Source: Deinococcus deserti VCD115 (GTDB lineage Bacteria; Deinococcota; Deinococci; Deinococcales; Deinococcaceae). Taken from it: a DNA stretch of 64,000 nucleotides. The first letter of the stretch is position 1; each line of letters begins with the position of its first letter. The stretch covers positions 1,838,001 through 1,902,000 of the forward strand of contig NC_012526.1 in assembly GCF_000020685.1 (NCBI RefSeq). Direction: 5' to 3'. This document shows positions 41,265-53,005 of this stretch, piece by piece. The translations under genes and the position numbers were made by a program. The notes below the pieces were generated by a model, which ran no database searches, was not told the origin of the DNA, and saw only the letters and a list, made by a program, of their open reading frames with translations.

Positions 41265-42575
41265 TCAGCGCGCGTAGCGCCTTCCGGTGTAACCGGTAAA
41301 TACTCCGATGCCGTAACTGACCTTGCGCATACTGTCCAGCACAGCCCGGCCGTTCCACGCCAGGCCAGCGCTGCTGCCGCCGTCGAGCAGCAGCGCCTCC
41401 TTCACCCCCAGGCGGGTCATGACCTTGCCCATCTCCGTGGTGGTGAGCCTCACCCGGGTACTGACCATCACCAGATCCCGGTTGCTGCTCAGTCCCACGG
41501 CGCTGCGGGCGGCGCGGCCAAACAGGGCCGGATCACGGAACACCTGGTTGTAATTGGTATGCACCGCGCCGCCGGTCACGATACGCGGACCCGTGGCGAT
41601 CACGGTTTCCATACCGCGCCAGGTGGTGTCCAGGGGGCGGCGCAACAGTGGCGTGGTGGTGGCCCGGATGGTGGCCCGGTTATCGGGCGTGATCGCCAGC
41701 GCCATGGGAATCCGGCCCCAGGTCAGCATGCGCCCCTGCATCACGATGTCGCCAGCCGGAGCATAGGTTCGCGGATGAAAATAACTGCCATTGATCAGCG
41801 CCTGCGCGCCACTGCGCTGCGCCAGCTGACCAACCCGGGCCCCCAGGCCAAAGACCAGACCGGCGTGCGGCAGCACGGGCGCGACCAGGACATCCCGGTG
41901 CCGCAGGTCAACCCGCACCAGCTGCACCGGGATGTTGAGCGGTCTGAGCTGCTTGAAGGTCACGGCTTTCCCGGTCGCGCGGGGAGGAATCGGCACCGGC
42001 ACACGCTGCGCGACCAGAATTTTCATGCCCGGCACCATGTGCTTGCGGCTTGACAGCCCGTTGAGCCGGCGCAGGGCGTCAGGAGTGGTGCGGTACTTGC
42101 GCGCCAGGCTTTCGGGCGTGTCACGCGCGCCTATACGTATGAACGAATAGATGACCCGGACCTCGGTTGTGGGACGGCGCACCGCGGCAGCGGCGCCTGG
42201 CCTGGGCACCCTGAGCTTTTGACCGACGTGAATGGTCGTGCTGCGCAGTGAATTGGCCGATTGCAGCGCAGCCACACTGACGCCATACCGCCCCGCAAGA
42301 ATGCTCAGCGTTTCGCCGGAGCGGACGGTATGGGTTGCTGGTGCCGGGGCCCTGATGGGGGCCGTAGCTTCTTTCAGGCGAAGGATCTGTCCAACCATTA
42401 TGGTGTCGCCTTTCAGGCCGTTCAGGGCCCGTAACCGGGCAACAGTCAGGCCGTGCCGGGTGGCGATTTTGAACAGGGTGTCTCCCGTTTGAACTTTTAC
42501 GGTGGAGGGCGCAGCCATGGCCGCGCCGGTCAGCAGGACAGTCAGCAGGGCATAGAGACGCAGGGGGGAACGCAT
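41265..42575 (-). CDS. LysM-repeat phosphodiester-glycosidase (DUF2233) protein
   Basis: A 436-residue secreted protein. After the signal peptide ([21 protein letters not shown]), LysM 1 covers about residues 26-69 ([16 protein letters not shown]) and LysM 2 about 81-124 ([17 protein letters not shown]). A third LysM-like unit lies at about 143-187 ([16 protein letters not shown]). The C-terminal domain (about 205-430) contains [17 protein letters not shown] and [15 protein letters not shown], matching NAGPA/DUF2233 phosphodiester glycosidases. It probably binds peptidoglycan and acts on wall-linked glycans. An alternative start lies 21 nt upstream at 42596. Confidence 0.9.
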   Translation of the reverse strand: MRSPLRLYALLTVLLTGAAMAAPSTVKVQTGDTLFKIATRHGLTVARLRALNGLKGDTIMVGQILRLKEATAPIRAPAPATHTVRSGETLSILAGRYGVSVAALQSANSLRSTTIHVGQKLRVPRPGAAAAVRRPTTEVRVIYSFIRIGARDTPESLARKYRTTPDALRRLNGLSSRKHMVPGMKILVAQRVPVPIPPRATGKAVTFKQLRPLNIPVQLVRVDLRHRDVLVAPVLPHAGLVFGLGARVGQLAQRSGAQALINGSYFHPRTYAPAGDIVMQGRMLTWGRIPMALAITPDNRATIRATTTPLLRRPLDTTWRGMETVIATGPRIVTGGAVHTNYNQVFRDPALFGRAARSAVGLSSNRDLVMVSTRVRLTTTEMGKVMTRLGVKEALLLDGGSSAGLAWNGRAVLDSMRKVSYGIGVFTGYTGRRYAR

Positions 42576-42674
42576 GGGGTCACACTTGAACATCAATGCC
42601 CCCCCAGCTGATGAGCCGAACCTGACCCGCTATTCAAAGTCTGGTGTGGGTCACTGGGGTCCTGGTGCAGCAGG

Positions 42675-43157
42675 TCACGACCCAGGGGTACTGCCGGGAA
42701 GCACAGCGACCCGGCCCACCATGTAGGCACAGCCATACAGAAACAGGGTGGCCAGCGGCAGAAATTTCAGGCCCCGGCGGTGATCGACCATATGGCCTTT
42801 TACCAGGACTTCGATGATGTAGAGGGTCAGCAGGGAAAATGCCGCGTACATCCAGTGCTCGGGGTCCCGGCTGGGATCGTAGGGCAGACCGTACTTGGTC
42901 AGGCCTCCACCGACGTCTGTGGCACTCGGCACCTTGGCGCCGCCCAGAGCCAGAATCACGCCCGTCACGCCCGGAATCAGGGTAAGTGCCCAGGTGATCC
43001 GCAGCCACACCAGAAAGGAAAAGCCAACGGTACCTTTGAGGGCCGGGCCCAGGCTCCACACGAACAGGACCAGCGTGGCCAGCGCAAAGGGCGTGGGAAA
43101 CAGCAGGGCCAGCGAACTGCCGAACTGGTAGCCGTGGATCTGACGCAGGAGCTCCAT
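42675..43157 (-). CDS. Four-helix membrane protein, unknown function
   Basis: A 160-residue protein with helices at about residues 16-36, 48-70, 102-122 and 130-152. The loop between helices 2 and 3 holds GGAKVPSATDVGGGLTKYGLPYDPSRD. I do not recognise the family. The ATG has TACGCT 8 nt upstream. It is 14 bp downstream of the VWA gene but appears to have its own start signals. Confidence 0.75.
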   Translation of the reverse strand: MELLRQIHGYQFGSSLALLFPTPFALATLVLFVWSLGPALKGTVGFSFLVWLRITWALTLIPGVTGVILALGGAKVPSATDVGGGLTKYGLPYDPSRDPEHWMYAAFSLLTLYIIEVLVKGHMVDHRRGLKFLPLATLFLYGCAYMVGRVAVLPGSTPGS

Positions 43158-43171
43158 AGATCCAGAGCGTA

Positions 43172-47601
<4,430 letters not shown>

Positions 47602-47618
47602 AGCCAGCGACATATCAC

Positions 47619-47650
47619 AAGGGGGCGACTAATCGCCTCCTTCTTTTTTG
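47619..47650 (+). terminator. gyrB terminator
   Basis: AAGGGGGCGA/TCGCCTCCTT stem with a short loop, 18 bp after the stop, followed by TTCTTTTTTG. Confidence 0.85.
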
Positions 47651-48041
47651 TTTATGCAGCCCCGCATCAATCAGGGCGTCACCGGAAGTACATGACGGTC
47701 GCGCCTGGCGGTCAGGCACGAACGAGCCTGTTGTTCTCCCGCTCTGGCGGCCGGTCCCCTGGCCTGCTCAGGTCGTCGAACAATCCTTACTGGCCCAAGC
47801 AGCAACCTCGGTTACGAGCACCGTGTGTTCCCTCTGCACCGGCCCCATTCAGGTTTTGCTGCAAGGGCACGCGTGGGCCTCGGTTCAGGCGGATGAGGCT
47901 GACAACCTTTGACCCTGCCACGCCGGAACGAGCACTGCCATATGCAGCCCTGAGCATGTGAATTTTCGAAAGCGAGCAGGTCGTTATCCTTCAGGAGACC
48001 GCATTCATCTGGATCTGCCTTCCTCTCCCTAGGAGATCAGC
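47651..48041. other. Intergenic region without a convincing gene
   Basis: About 390 bp between gyrB and the dehalogenase gene. A 90-codon frame at 47692-47961 is rich in Pro, Arg and Ser with no family resemblance. The ribosome site TAGGAG for the dehalogenase is near 48030. Nothing else seen. Confidence 0.5.
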
Positions 48042-48938
48042 ATGACCAAAGCTTCTGGCCCATCCGCAACCGACCCTTACGCCCGCACCCGAGTTCAGGT
48101 GCTCGACTCAGAACTTGCCTTCGTCGATACCGGGGGAGGCGGACGGCCTATCGTGTTCCTGCACGGCAATCCGACGTCCTCGTACCTGTGGCGCAATGTG
48201 ATCCCCGAAGTAGAAGGGCTCGGGCGCTGCCTGGCCCCGGACCTGGTTGGGATGGGCGAATCCGGAAAGGCTCCGGCAGGCAACTACAGCATTGCCGAGC
48301 ACGCACGCTATCTGGACGCGTGGTTCGACACGCTTGGTCTACGTGACGTGATACTTGTCCTGCACGATTGGGGCGGTCCGCTCGGGTTTCACTGGGCAGC
48401 GCGTCATCCAGAGCGTGTGGCTGGCATCGTCTACATGGAAACCATCGTGCAGCCGGTCACCTGGGATGACTGGGACCCGGGTGGCGTGCGTATATTTCAG
48501 GCTCTTCGCAGCCGCGCCGGAGAGGAATTGATTCTGCAGAAAAATGTGTTTATCGAACGGATTCTGCCGTCCTCGGTGATCCGGCCGCTGGGTGAACAGG
48601 AAATGGAAGCCTACCGCCGTCCATTTCTCAGTGCGGGCGAGGAGCGCCGCCCCATGCTGACGTTCCCCCGGCAGTTGCCAATTGACGGAGAGCCGCCAGA
48701 GGTGATTGATCTCGTGGAGAGGTACGGGCAGTTTCTGAAAACTACCCCCATTCCCAAGCTGTTTATCAATGCCGAGCCCGGTTCGATCCTGACCGGACGC
48801 CAAAGAGAGTTCTGCCGAAGCTGGCCGAACCAGCAGGAAGTTACGGTGGCAGGGCGGCACTTTATTCAGGAAGATTCTCCAAGAGAAATTGGGCAGGCAG
48901 TGGCAAACTTTGTCCGTGAACTTGTCGTTCACAGCTAG
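48042..48938 (+). CDS. Haloalkane dehalogenase (subfamily II)
   Basis: A 298-residue alpha/beta hydrolase. Visible are HGNPTSSYLWRN with halide-binding Asn43, the nucleophile Asp109 and halide-stabilising Trp110 in LHDWGGPLG, catalytic acid Glu133 in VYMETI and catalytic His273 in GRHFIQED. This is the complete HLD-II pentad (DhaA/LinB type), so cleavage of carbon-halogen bonds is plausible. The natural substrate is unknown. Strong AGGAG ribosome site. Flanked by non-coding stretches of 0.4-0.6 kb, so it is a single-gene unit, possibly acquired. Confidence 0.93.
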   Translation: MTKASGPSATDPYARTRVQVLDSELAFVDTGGGGRPIVFLHGNPTSSYLWRNVIPEVEGLGRCLAPDLVGMGESGKAPAGNYSIAEHARYLDAWFDTLGLRDVILVLHDWGGPLGFHWAARHPERVAGIVYMETIVQPVTWDDWDPGGVRIFQALRSRAGEELILQKNVFIERILPSSVIRPLGEQEMEAYRRPFLSAGEERRPMLTFPRQLPIDGEPPEVIDLVERYGQFLKTTPIPKLFINAEPGSILTGRQREFCRSWPNQQEVTVAGRHFIQEDSPREIGQAVANFVRELVVHS

Positions 48939-49506
48939 AGAAGCATGTTTGCAGGGACCGTTGAGCCGCGCCTCAGGTTCCCGGTTTTTCTGCTGGTCCC
49001 TGAGGTTCCGCGAAAAATGAGGTGGCACCCAATTTCATTTTGACCTCTGCGTTCAATAGCCGGAAGGCATCGCTGTCCCTGGTCATTCTGAGGAAGAGGA
49101 ATACTGCCAGATATTGCAGATTTCCAAAGAGCGGGTGATGTTGACCGCAGGAAATCTCTATCTGGCCATTCAGACGTTCCGCGCTCGACTTATGGGCCAG
49201 TAAGGCAATAAACGGTTCTCGCCTTTCAATGACCTGTCAGCCCGGGACGAATCAGGTGACAGGTGAAATGGGGGCCTGTCATAGCGAGCACAGCCCCATA
49301 CGTTGAGATCACAGCTTGAGTAAATCTTTACATCAGCATCAGATGCTTTCTACGCGAACTTTTGGTTTTTATCGGCCATACCGTTGTTAACGGGTCAGCA
49401 CATAGGGAGTCAGGCACCCTGCTACGAGGCAAGGACAAGCTTAGTCCGAGTGCAATCAATCCAAAATCCGTGGTGCTGCATATAACTTAGTAAGGAGGAC
49501 TTCTTC
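48939..49506. other. Intergenic region without a convincing gene
   Basis: About 570 bp. The right end holds TATAAC (49481) and AAGGAGG (49492), the signals of the next gene. The rest shows no coding frame of family resemblance, no RNA gene and no mobile-element ends. Confidence 0.5.
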
Positions 49507-50262
49507 ATGCCAAGGGGCAATCTGATTCTGTCTTCTTCACTCGCTGGGGGCCTGCTGCTTGTGGGCATAGGCGCCTCAGCGGCGGCACCTACGCAGGTAT
49601 ACACGTTCAAACACACTGCAGAGCGTACCGATCCGAAAGCGAGTGGCCGGGTCGTTGTTCGGGCGGCCGGGACCGATACTCTGGAAACCACGTTGACCCT
49701 TTCGGGTCTGACACCCAACAAAGCGTATGCGGCTCACTACCATGCTCTGGGGCCCCAGGCCAGCGCAGATCCCTGCATGACCAATGGCCCGGTGACTCTG
49801 GGTTTTCCACCGTTCAAGGCGAGTGCCACCGGACGGGCGACCGTCAAGGTGACTGCTGAGGCTTCGAAGGTGGCTGGCAATGCCGGTGCATACATCAACG
49901 TTCATGCCGCCAGTGACCTGAAGGTGGTCCCGCTATGCGCTGCCCTTCGCCGGACTTCGCCAGCCTCCGGTTCATCTGTTGTTACCCCAGCCCCCACTGC
50001 TCCTAAAGCAGCAATCACCGTCAGCATCGGAGACCACGTGTTCCAGCCAAAGATGGTGACGGTCAAAGCCGGAACCACCGTGACCTGGAAACATCAGGGC
50101 GCCGCTGTTCATAACGTGGTTTCACTCGCCACGCCTTCACTGCGTTCCGAAGATCTGGAAAAAGGTGAAAGCTACAGCTACACCTTCAGCAAGGCAGGTA
50201 CCTACGACTACTACTGCTCGTATCACGAAGGCATGACCGGCACGATCATCGTGACCGATTGA
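49507..50262 (+). CDS. Exported CHRD-like domain fused to a cupredoxin
   Basis: A 251-residue exported protein. A signal peptide is followed by domain 1 (about residues 35-145). Its blocks AYAAHYHALGP, DPCMTNGPVTLGFPPF and GAYINVHAASDLKVVPLC resemble CHRD or SOD-like beta-sandwich proteins, with an HxH pair and two Cys. A Pro/Thr/Ala linker leads to a plastocyanin-like domain (about 167-251): VFQPKMVTVKAGTTVTWKHQG, HNVVS, then YYCSYHEGMTGTI. This gives the His-Cys-His-Met ligand set of a type 1 copper site. Strong Shine-Dalgarno. It is followed by a lipoprotein copy of domain 1. Confidence 0.82.
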   Translation: MPRGNLILSSSLAGGLLLVGIGASAAAPTQVYTFKHTAERTDPKASGRVVVRAAGTDTLETTLTLSGLTPNKAYAAHYHALGPQASADPCMTNGPVTLGFPPFKASATGRATVKVTAEASKVAGNAGAYINVHAASDLKVVPLCAALRRTSPASGSSVVTPAPTAPKAAITVSIGDHVFQPKMVTVKAGTTVTWKHQGAAVHNVVSLATPSLRSEDLEKGESYSYTFSKAGTYDYYCSYHEGMTGTIIVTD

Positions 50263-50279
50263 ATGCGGAGGGAATGAAT

Positions 50280-50726
50280 ATGATGAAACGTAATGTTGTT
50301 CTTGGGGTTGTTGCAGCTTCCGTTCTCAGCGCCTGCACCATGATGGGTCAGCCAAGAACGCTGGCGTTCAAGCACAACCCTACGCCAGCTGACCCCATGG
50401 CTGCTGGGACCGCTATGGTCATGACCAAAGCCGATGGCATGGTCACTACGACGCTCACCCTGACTGGTCTGACCCCCGGCAAGACCTATGCGTCTCATTA
50501 CCACGCTTTTGGGCCAGATTCGAACACCGACCCCTGCGCCTCCAACGGACCTGTCACGGTTGGCTTCCCACCTTTCACGGCTGACGCCAGTGGCCGAGGG
50601 ACGACCAGCGTCACCAATGAGATGGCGAAGATTGCAGGAGACCTGGGCGCCTACATCAACGTGCACCACGGCGACGCCCTTTCTGTCGTGCCTGTCTGTG
50701 CGCCAATCAAGATGACCAAAGGCTGA
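50280..50726 (+). CDS. CHRD-like lipoprotein, paralogue of the upstream domain
   Basis: A 148-residue lipoprotein, lipobox VLSAC (Cys near residue 18). The rest is one domain closely matching domain 1 of the preceding gene (TYASHYHAFGPDSNTDPC, NGPVTVGFPPFTADASGRG, GAYINVHHGDALSVVPVCA). GGAGGG before the tandem ATGs supports 50280, with 50274 and 50283 as alternatives. A 17-bp gap implies cotranscription. It probably arose by duplication. The conserved HxH and HH suggest a metal site. Function unknown. Confidence 0.8.
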   Translation: MMKRNVVLGVVAASVLSACTMMGQPRTLAFKHNPTPADPMAAGTAMVMTKADGMVTTTLTLTGLTPGKTYASHYHAFGPDSNTDPCASNGPVTVGFPPFTADASGRGTTSVTNEMAKIAGDLGAYINVHHGDALSVVPVCAPIKMTKG

Positions 50727-50781
50727 AAACAGAACGACCGGCAGTTAAGCCCGTCGCTCTAGACATCAATATGGTGTTACA

Positions 50782-50811
50782 CAGGCAGTCCAGCATTTGC
50801 CGGGCTGCCTG
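50782..50811 (+). terminator. Probable terminator of the CHRD/cupredoxin operon
   Basis: 10-bp stem CAGGCAGTCC/GGGCTGCCTG (one G-T pair) with a 10-nt loop, about 55 bp after the lipoprotein stop. The following tract is AAAAGTTT, so termination strength is uncertain. Confidence 0.5.
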
Positions 50812-51006
50812 AAAAGTTTGGTCCACGCTGCCGGCTGCCAGATACGGAAAGAGTCAGCCGGGGCAAAAGCCGAACGTTCACCTACCCTGTCATCCGCCGA
50901 CAGGGGCGGCTACGACCCCCGGGTCCTGTGGCCTGGAAGAAGAATTCAACCCGTTATCAGCCTCCCAGGTGGCTTCCAGTCTGTCATCTGCTTTGAGCCT
51001 CTCCTC

Positions 51007-51012
51007 TACCCT
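51007..51012 (+). promoter_or_regulatory. Leaderless -10 element TACCCT for the 51019 gene
   Basis: TACCCT ends 6 nt before the ATG at 51019, excluding the longer open frame to 50797. Confidence 0.55.
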
Positions 51013-51018
51013 GTAGCC

Positions 51019-51639
51019 ATGACGCTGCTAGACATTTCGCGCGCCCTGACTGCTGCTCACCCCAACTGGCCGGGAGACGCCCCCCTCCGGGTCAACCCCG
51101 GTGCGCGCATATCGGCTGGTGACAGCGTGAACACCAGCGAGCTTTGCACCAGTACCCATACAGGCACGCACGTGGACGCCCCCTGGCACTACGACGACCT
51201 TGGCGAGCGCCTGGACGCTGTCCCACTGGAGGTCTACGTGGGCTCATGCCGCGTCCTGAGTGTTCATGGCAGCGGGCTGATCGAGCCGGAGGAGCTCGGC
51301 GACCTTCCAGAGACTTTGCCACCCCGCCTGCTGCTTAACACAGGTCAGCCTGAACACTGGGCCGATTTCCCTGAGGATTTCCGCGCCCTGAGTCCAGCGT
51401 TTATCCGTGAGGCGGCGCGGCGCGGCGTGCAACTGATCGGTACCGACGCGCCCAGCGTGGACCCGCTGACGAGCAAGACGCTTGATGCCCACCATGCCTG
51501 CCAGGACACGGGCATCTACATTCTGGAAGGGCTGAATCTGAGCGCTGTAACCGACGGTGAGTACGAGTTGCTGTGTCTGCCATTGCCTCTGGTCGGGGTA
51601 GACGGCGCCCCCGCCCGCGCGGTGTTACGCCTGGTGTGA
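51019..51639 (+). CDS. Cyclase family protein, probable kynurenine formamidase
   Basis: A 206-residue member of the metal-dependent cyclase family (PF04199). It opens with LLDISRALTAAHPNWPGD. The metal motif STHTGTHVDAPWHY (HxGTHxDxPxH) is intact, and IGTDAPSVDPLTSKTLDAHHA follows, as in bacterial KynB. Size and N-terminus favour arylformamidase, the step from N-formylkynurenine to kynurenine. No other tryptophan-degradation gene is near, so the substrate is inferred. Confidence 0.85.
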   Translation: MTLLDISRALTAAHPNWPGDAPLRVNPGARISAGDSVNTSELCTSTHTGTHVDAPWHYDDLGERLDAVPLEVYVGSCRVLSVHGSGLIEPEELGDLPETLPPRLLLNTGQPEHWADFPEDFRALSPAFIREAARRGVQLIGTDAPSVDPLTSKTLDAHHACQDTGIYILEGLNLSAVTDGEYELLCLPLPLVGVDGAPARAVLRLV

Positions 51640-51863
51640 TAGGTACCTGGTCCTGTCCGGTCACGGTCATCCAGGCTGCTTTTCGCATCCCAGATCGTCA
51701 GGCTTCTGCTGTGACATGTGCGGGCCAGTTTCTGCTTGATTGAGACAGAAGCCAAGCTCCCTGAACTGGGCTGGACAGGGGTCTGTACTGGTGGCAGGCA
51801 GGGAAAGCGCACTGCTGCTGGGATATCTCAAAGGCGCCCGAACAGGAATCAGCAGATTCCGTT

Positions 51864-52319
51864 TCAGAACCCGAAGCGGGTGGCCACTTCAGCAGGCGCC
51901 CGTTTGGGACGGCCGGTCACCGGGTCCACCCACACCCAGTCAGTCCGGCATTCCACCAGACGCTGGGGCTCACCGGCGGTCAGACGGTCGATGGTATAGC
52001 CGCGCACGCTGCGCAGCCCGGCATGCTCAATCAAGGCGGTACGAATCATCAGCACCTCGCCCAACAAGGCCGGTCGCAGATAGGTGATGGTGTGCCGGCG
52101 GGCGACAGGGACGGCGCCCATTGCGGCCAGAGCAGCCGTGCCCATATCCAGACGCAGGGCGTGGGCACGGGCAACCGCTTCACACCAGGACAGGTAGACG
52201 GTGTTGTTGACATGTGAGAGGTCATCGAGATCAGAGGCCTGTACGGTGCGCCGCAGCTCATGACGACGCTCGTCCGGCAGGGCCTCCCAGGGATAGTCCA
52301 GTCCAGGAAATGTAGTCAA
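51864..52319 (-). CDS. Hotdog-fold acyl-CoA thioesterase
   Basis: A 151-residue thioesterase-like protein. VQASDLDDLSHVNNTVYLSWCEAVAR carries the catalytic Asp and helix, and HTITYLRPALLGEVLMIRT the core strands. It is distinct from the thioesterase at 40.5 kb. It overlaps the pterin dehydratase stop by 4 nt and so is cotranscribed with it. Convergent with the formamidase gene across about 220 bp with no clear terminator. Confidence 0.87.
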   Translation of the reverse strand: MTTFPGLDYPWEALPDERRHELRRTVQASDLDDLSHVNNTVYLSWCEAVARAHALRLDMGTAALAAMGAVPVARRHTITYLRPALLGEVLMIRTALIEHAGLRSVRGYTIDRLTAGEPQRLVECRTDWVWVDPVTGRPKRAPAEVATRFGF

Positions 52320-52642
52320 CGTTCCTCACCCAACAAATCGTTGACTGCCTGTGCCCCTTCGAGATCGAGCATGGTCACGCCCCCTGCGTCGTGCGTAAAG
52401 AAAATGACCCGGACGCGACGGTATTTCAGATGCAGATCGGGATGGTGTCCGCGCTCCTCAGCCAGAGCCGCGATTCTTACTACAAAGTCCACTCCTGCCT
52501 GATAGGTCTCGAAAGTAAAGTCCCGGAACAGTTTGCCCTCATCACCCCACCAGCCGTTGGGTTTGCGCTCCTGCACGTCTCCGTCAGTCAGCTTGCGCTT
52601 CGGGTCGTGGCCCATGCGGGAGTCATAAGGGTGGTAGCTCAT
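52316..52642 (-). CDS. Pterin-4a-carbinolamine dehydratase family protein
   Basis: A 108-residue PCD/DCoH-like protein. FRDFTFETYQAGVDFVVRIAALAEERGHHPDLHLKYRRVRVIFFTHDAGGVTMLDLEGA shows the HHP-x(2)-x-x active-site motif. The family recycles tetrahydrobiopterin cofactors of aromatic hydroxylases, though many bacterial members lack a known partner. TAACAT lies 5 nt before the ATG. It heads a two-gene unit with a thioesterase. Confidence 0.88.
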   Translation of the reverse strand: MSYHPYDSRMGHDPKRKLTDGDVQERKPNGWWGDEGKLFRDFTFETYQAGVDFVVRIAALAEERGHHPDLHLKYRRVRVIFFTHDAGGVTMLDLEGAQAVNDLLGEER

Positions 52643-52791
52643 ACCTCATGTTATGGGAGACGGGCTTCCTGTTCCTTTGCTTGCCACTTGGTGTAAAAAT
52701 AGAGGGTACAACGGGAGTAGAATTACAAAAAATAGAATTTATTTAATGTAGAATCAGATTCAGATCAGAAAACACGAAAGAGAGGTGCCCT

Positions 52792-52914
52792 ATGACTTTA
52801 TTTTTACGTCGCCTGTTCCGTGGTCGTCGTGCTGTGCCCCGCAACAGGCCGGCACCTGTACCGCCGCCGATCACTCATCTGGACCTGCTGCGGGCCCTGG
52901 GGTGCGACGAGTAG
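52792..52914 (+). CDS. 40-residue basic small protein
   Basis: Short ORF MTLFLRRLFRGRRAVPRNRP followed by a Pro-rich stretch (APVPPPITH) and LDLLRALGCDE. The Arg-rich amphipathic start could bind membranes or nucleic acid. GAGAGG lies about 7 nt before the ATG. The 100 bp upstream are unusually AT-rich and contain TAGAAT three times, a promoter-like arrangement that supports a real transcript. No family recognised. It lies 91 bp upstream of mutS, which has its own -10. Confidence 0.6.
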   Translation: MTLFLRRLFRGRRAVPRNRPAPVPPPITHLDLLRALGCDE

Positions 52915-52992
52915 AACCACCCTCCTGACGCCCTGGTGGTAGGAACGCCGGGAATTCAACGTCCATTCGCCATTTGTTCGCAGCTGCCCAGG

Positions 52993-52998
52993 TATTCT
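52993..52998 (+). promoter_or_regulatory. Leaderless -10 element TATTCT for mutS
   Basis: TATTCT ends 7 nt before the ATG at 53006. No Shine-Dalgarno and no RDRM were found upstream. Confidence 0.6.
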
Positions 52999-53005
52999 GG
53001 CGCCC

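Noticed and set aside
47692..47961. 89-codon frame after gyrB
   Set aside because: Pro/Arg/Ser-rich translation, no ribosome site or -10, no resemblance to a known family.
48339..49028. 229-codon minus-strand frame
   Set aside because: It overlaps the haloalkane dehalogenase, which has the full catalytic set. The antisense product has no motif.
52920..52992. Search for an RDRM before mutS
   Set aside because: No TTACGT/ACGTAA-type palindrome is present. Only a leaderless -10 is seen.
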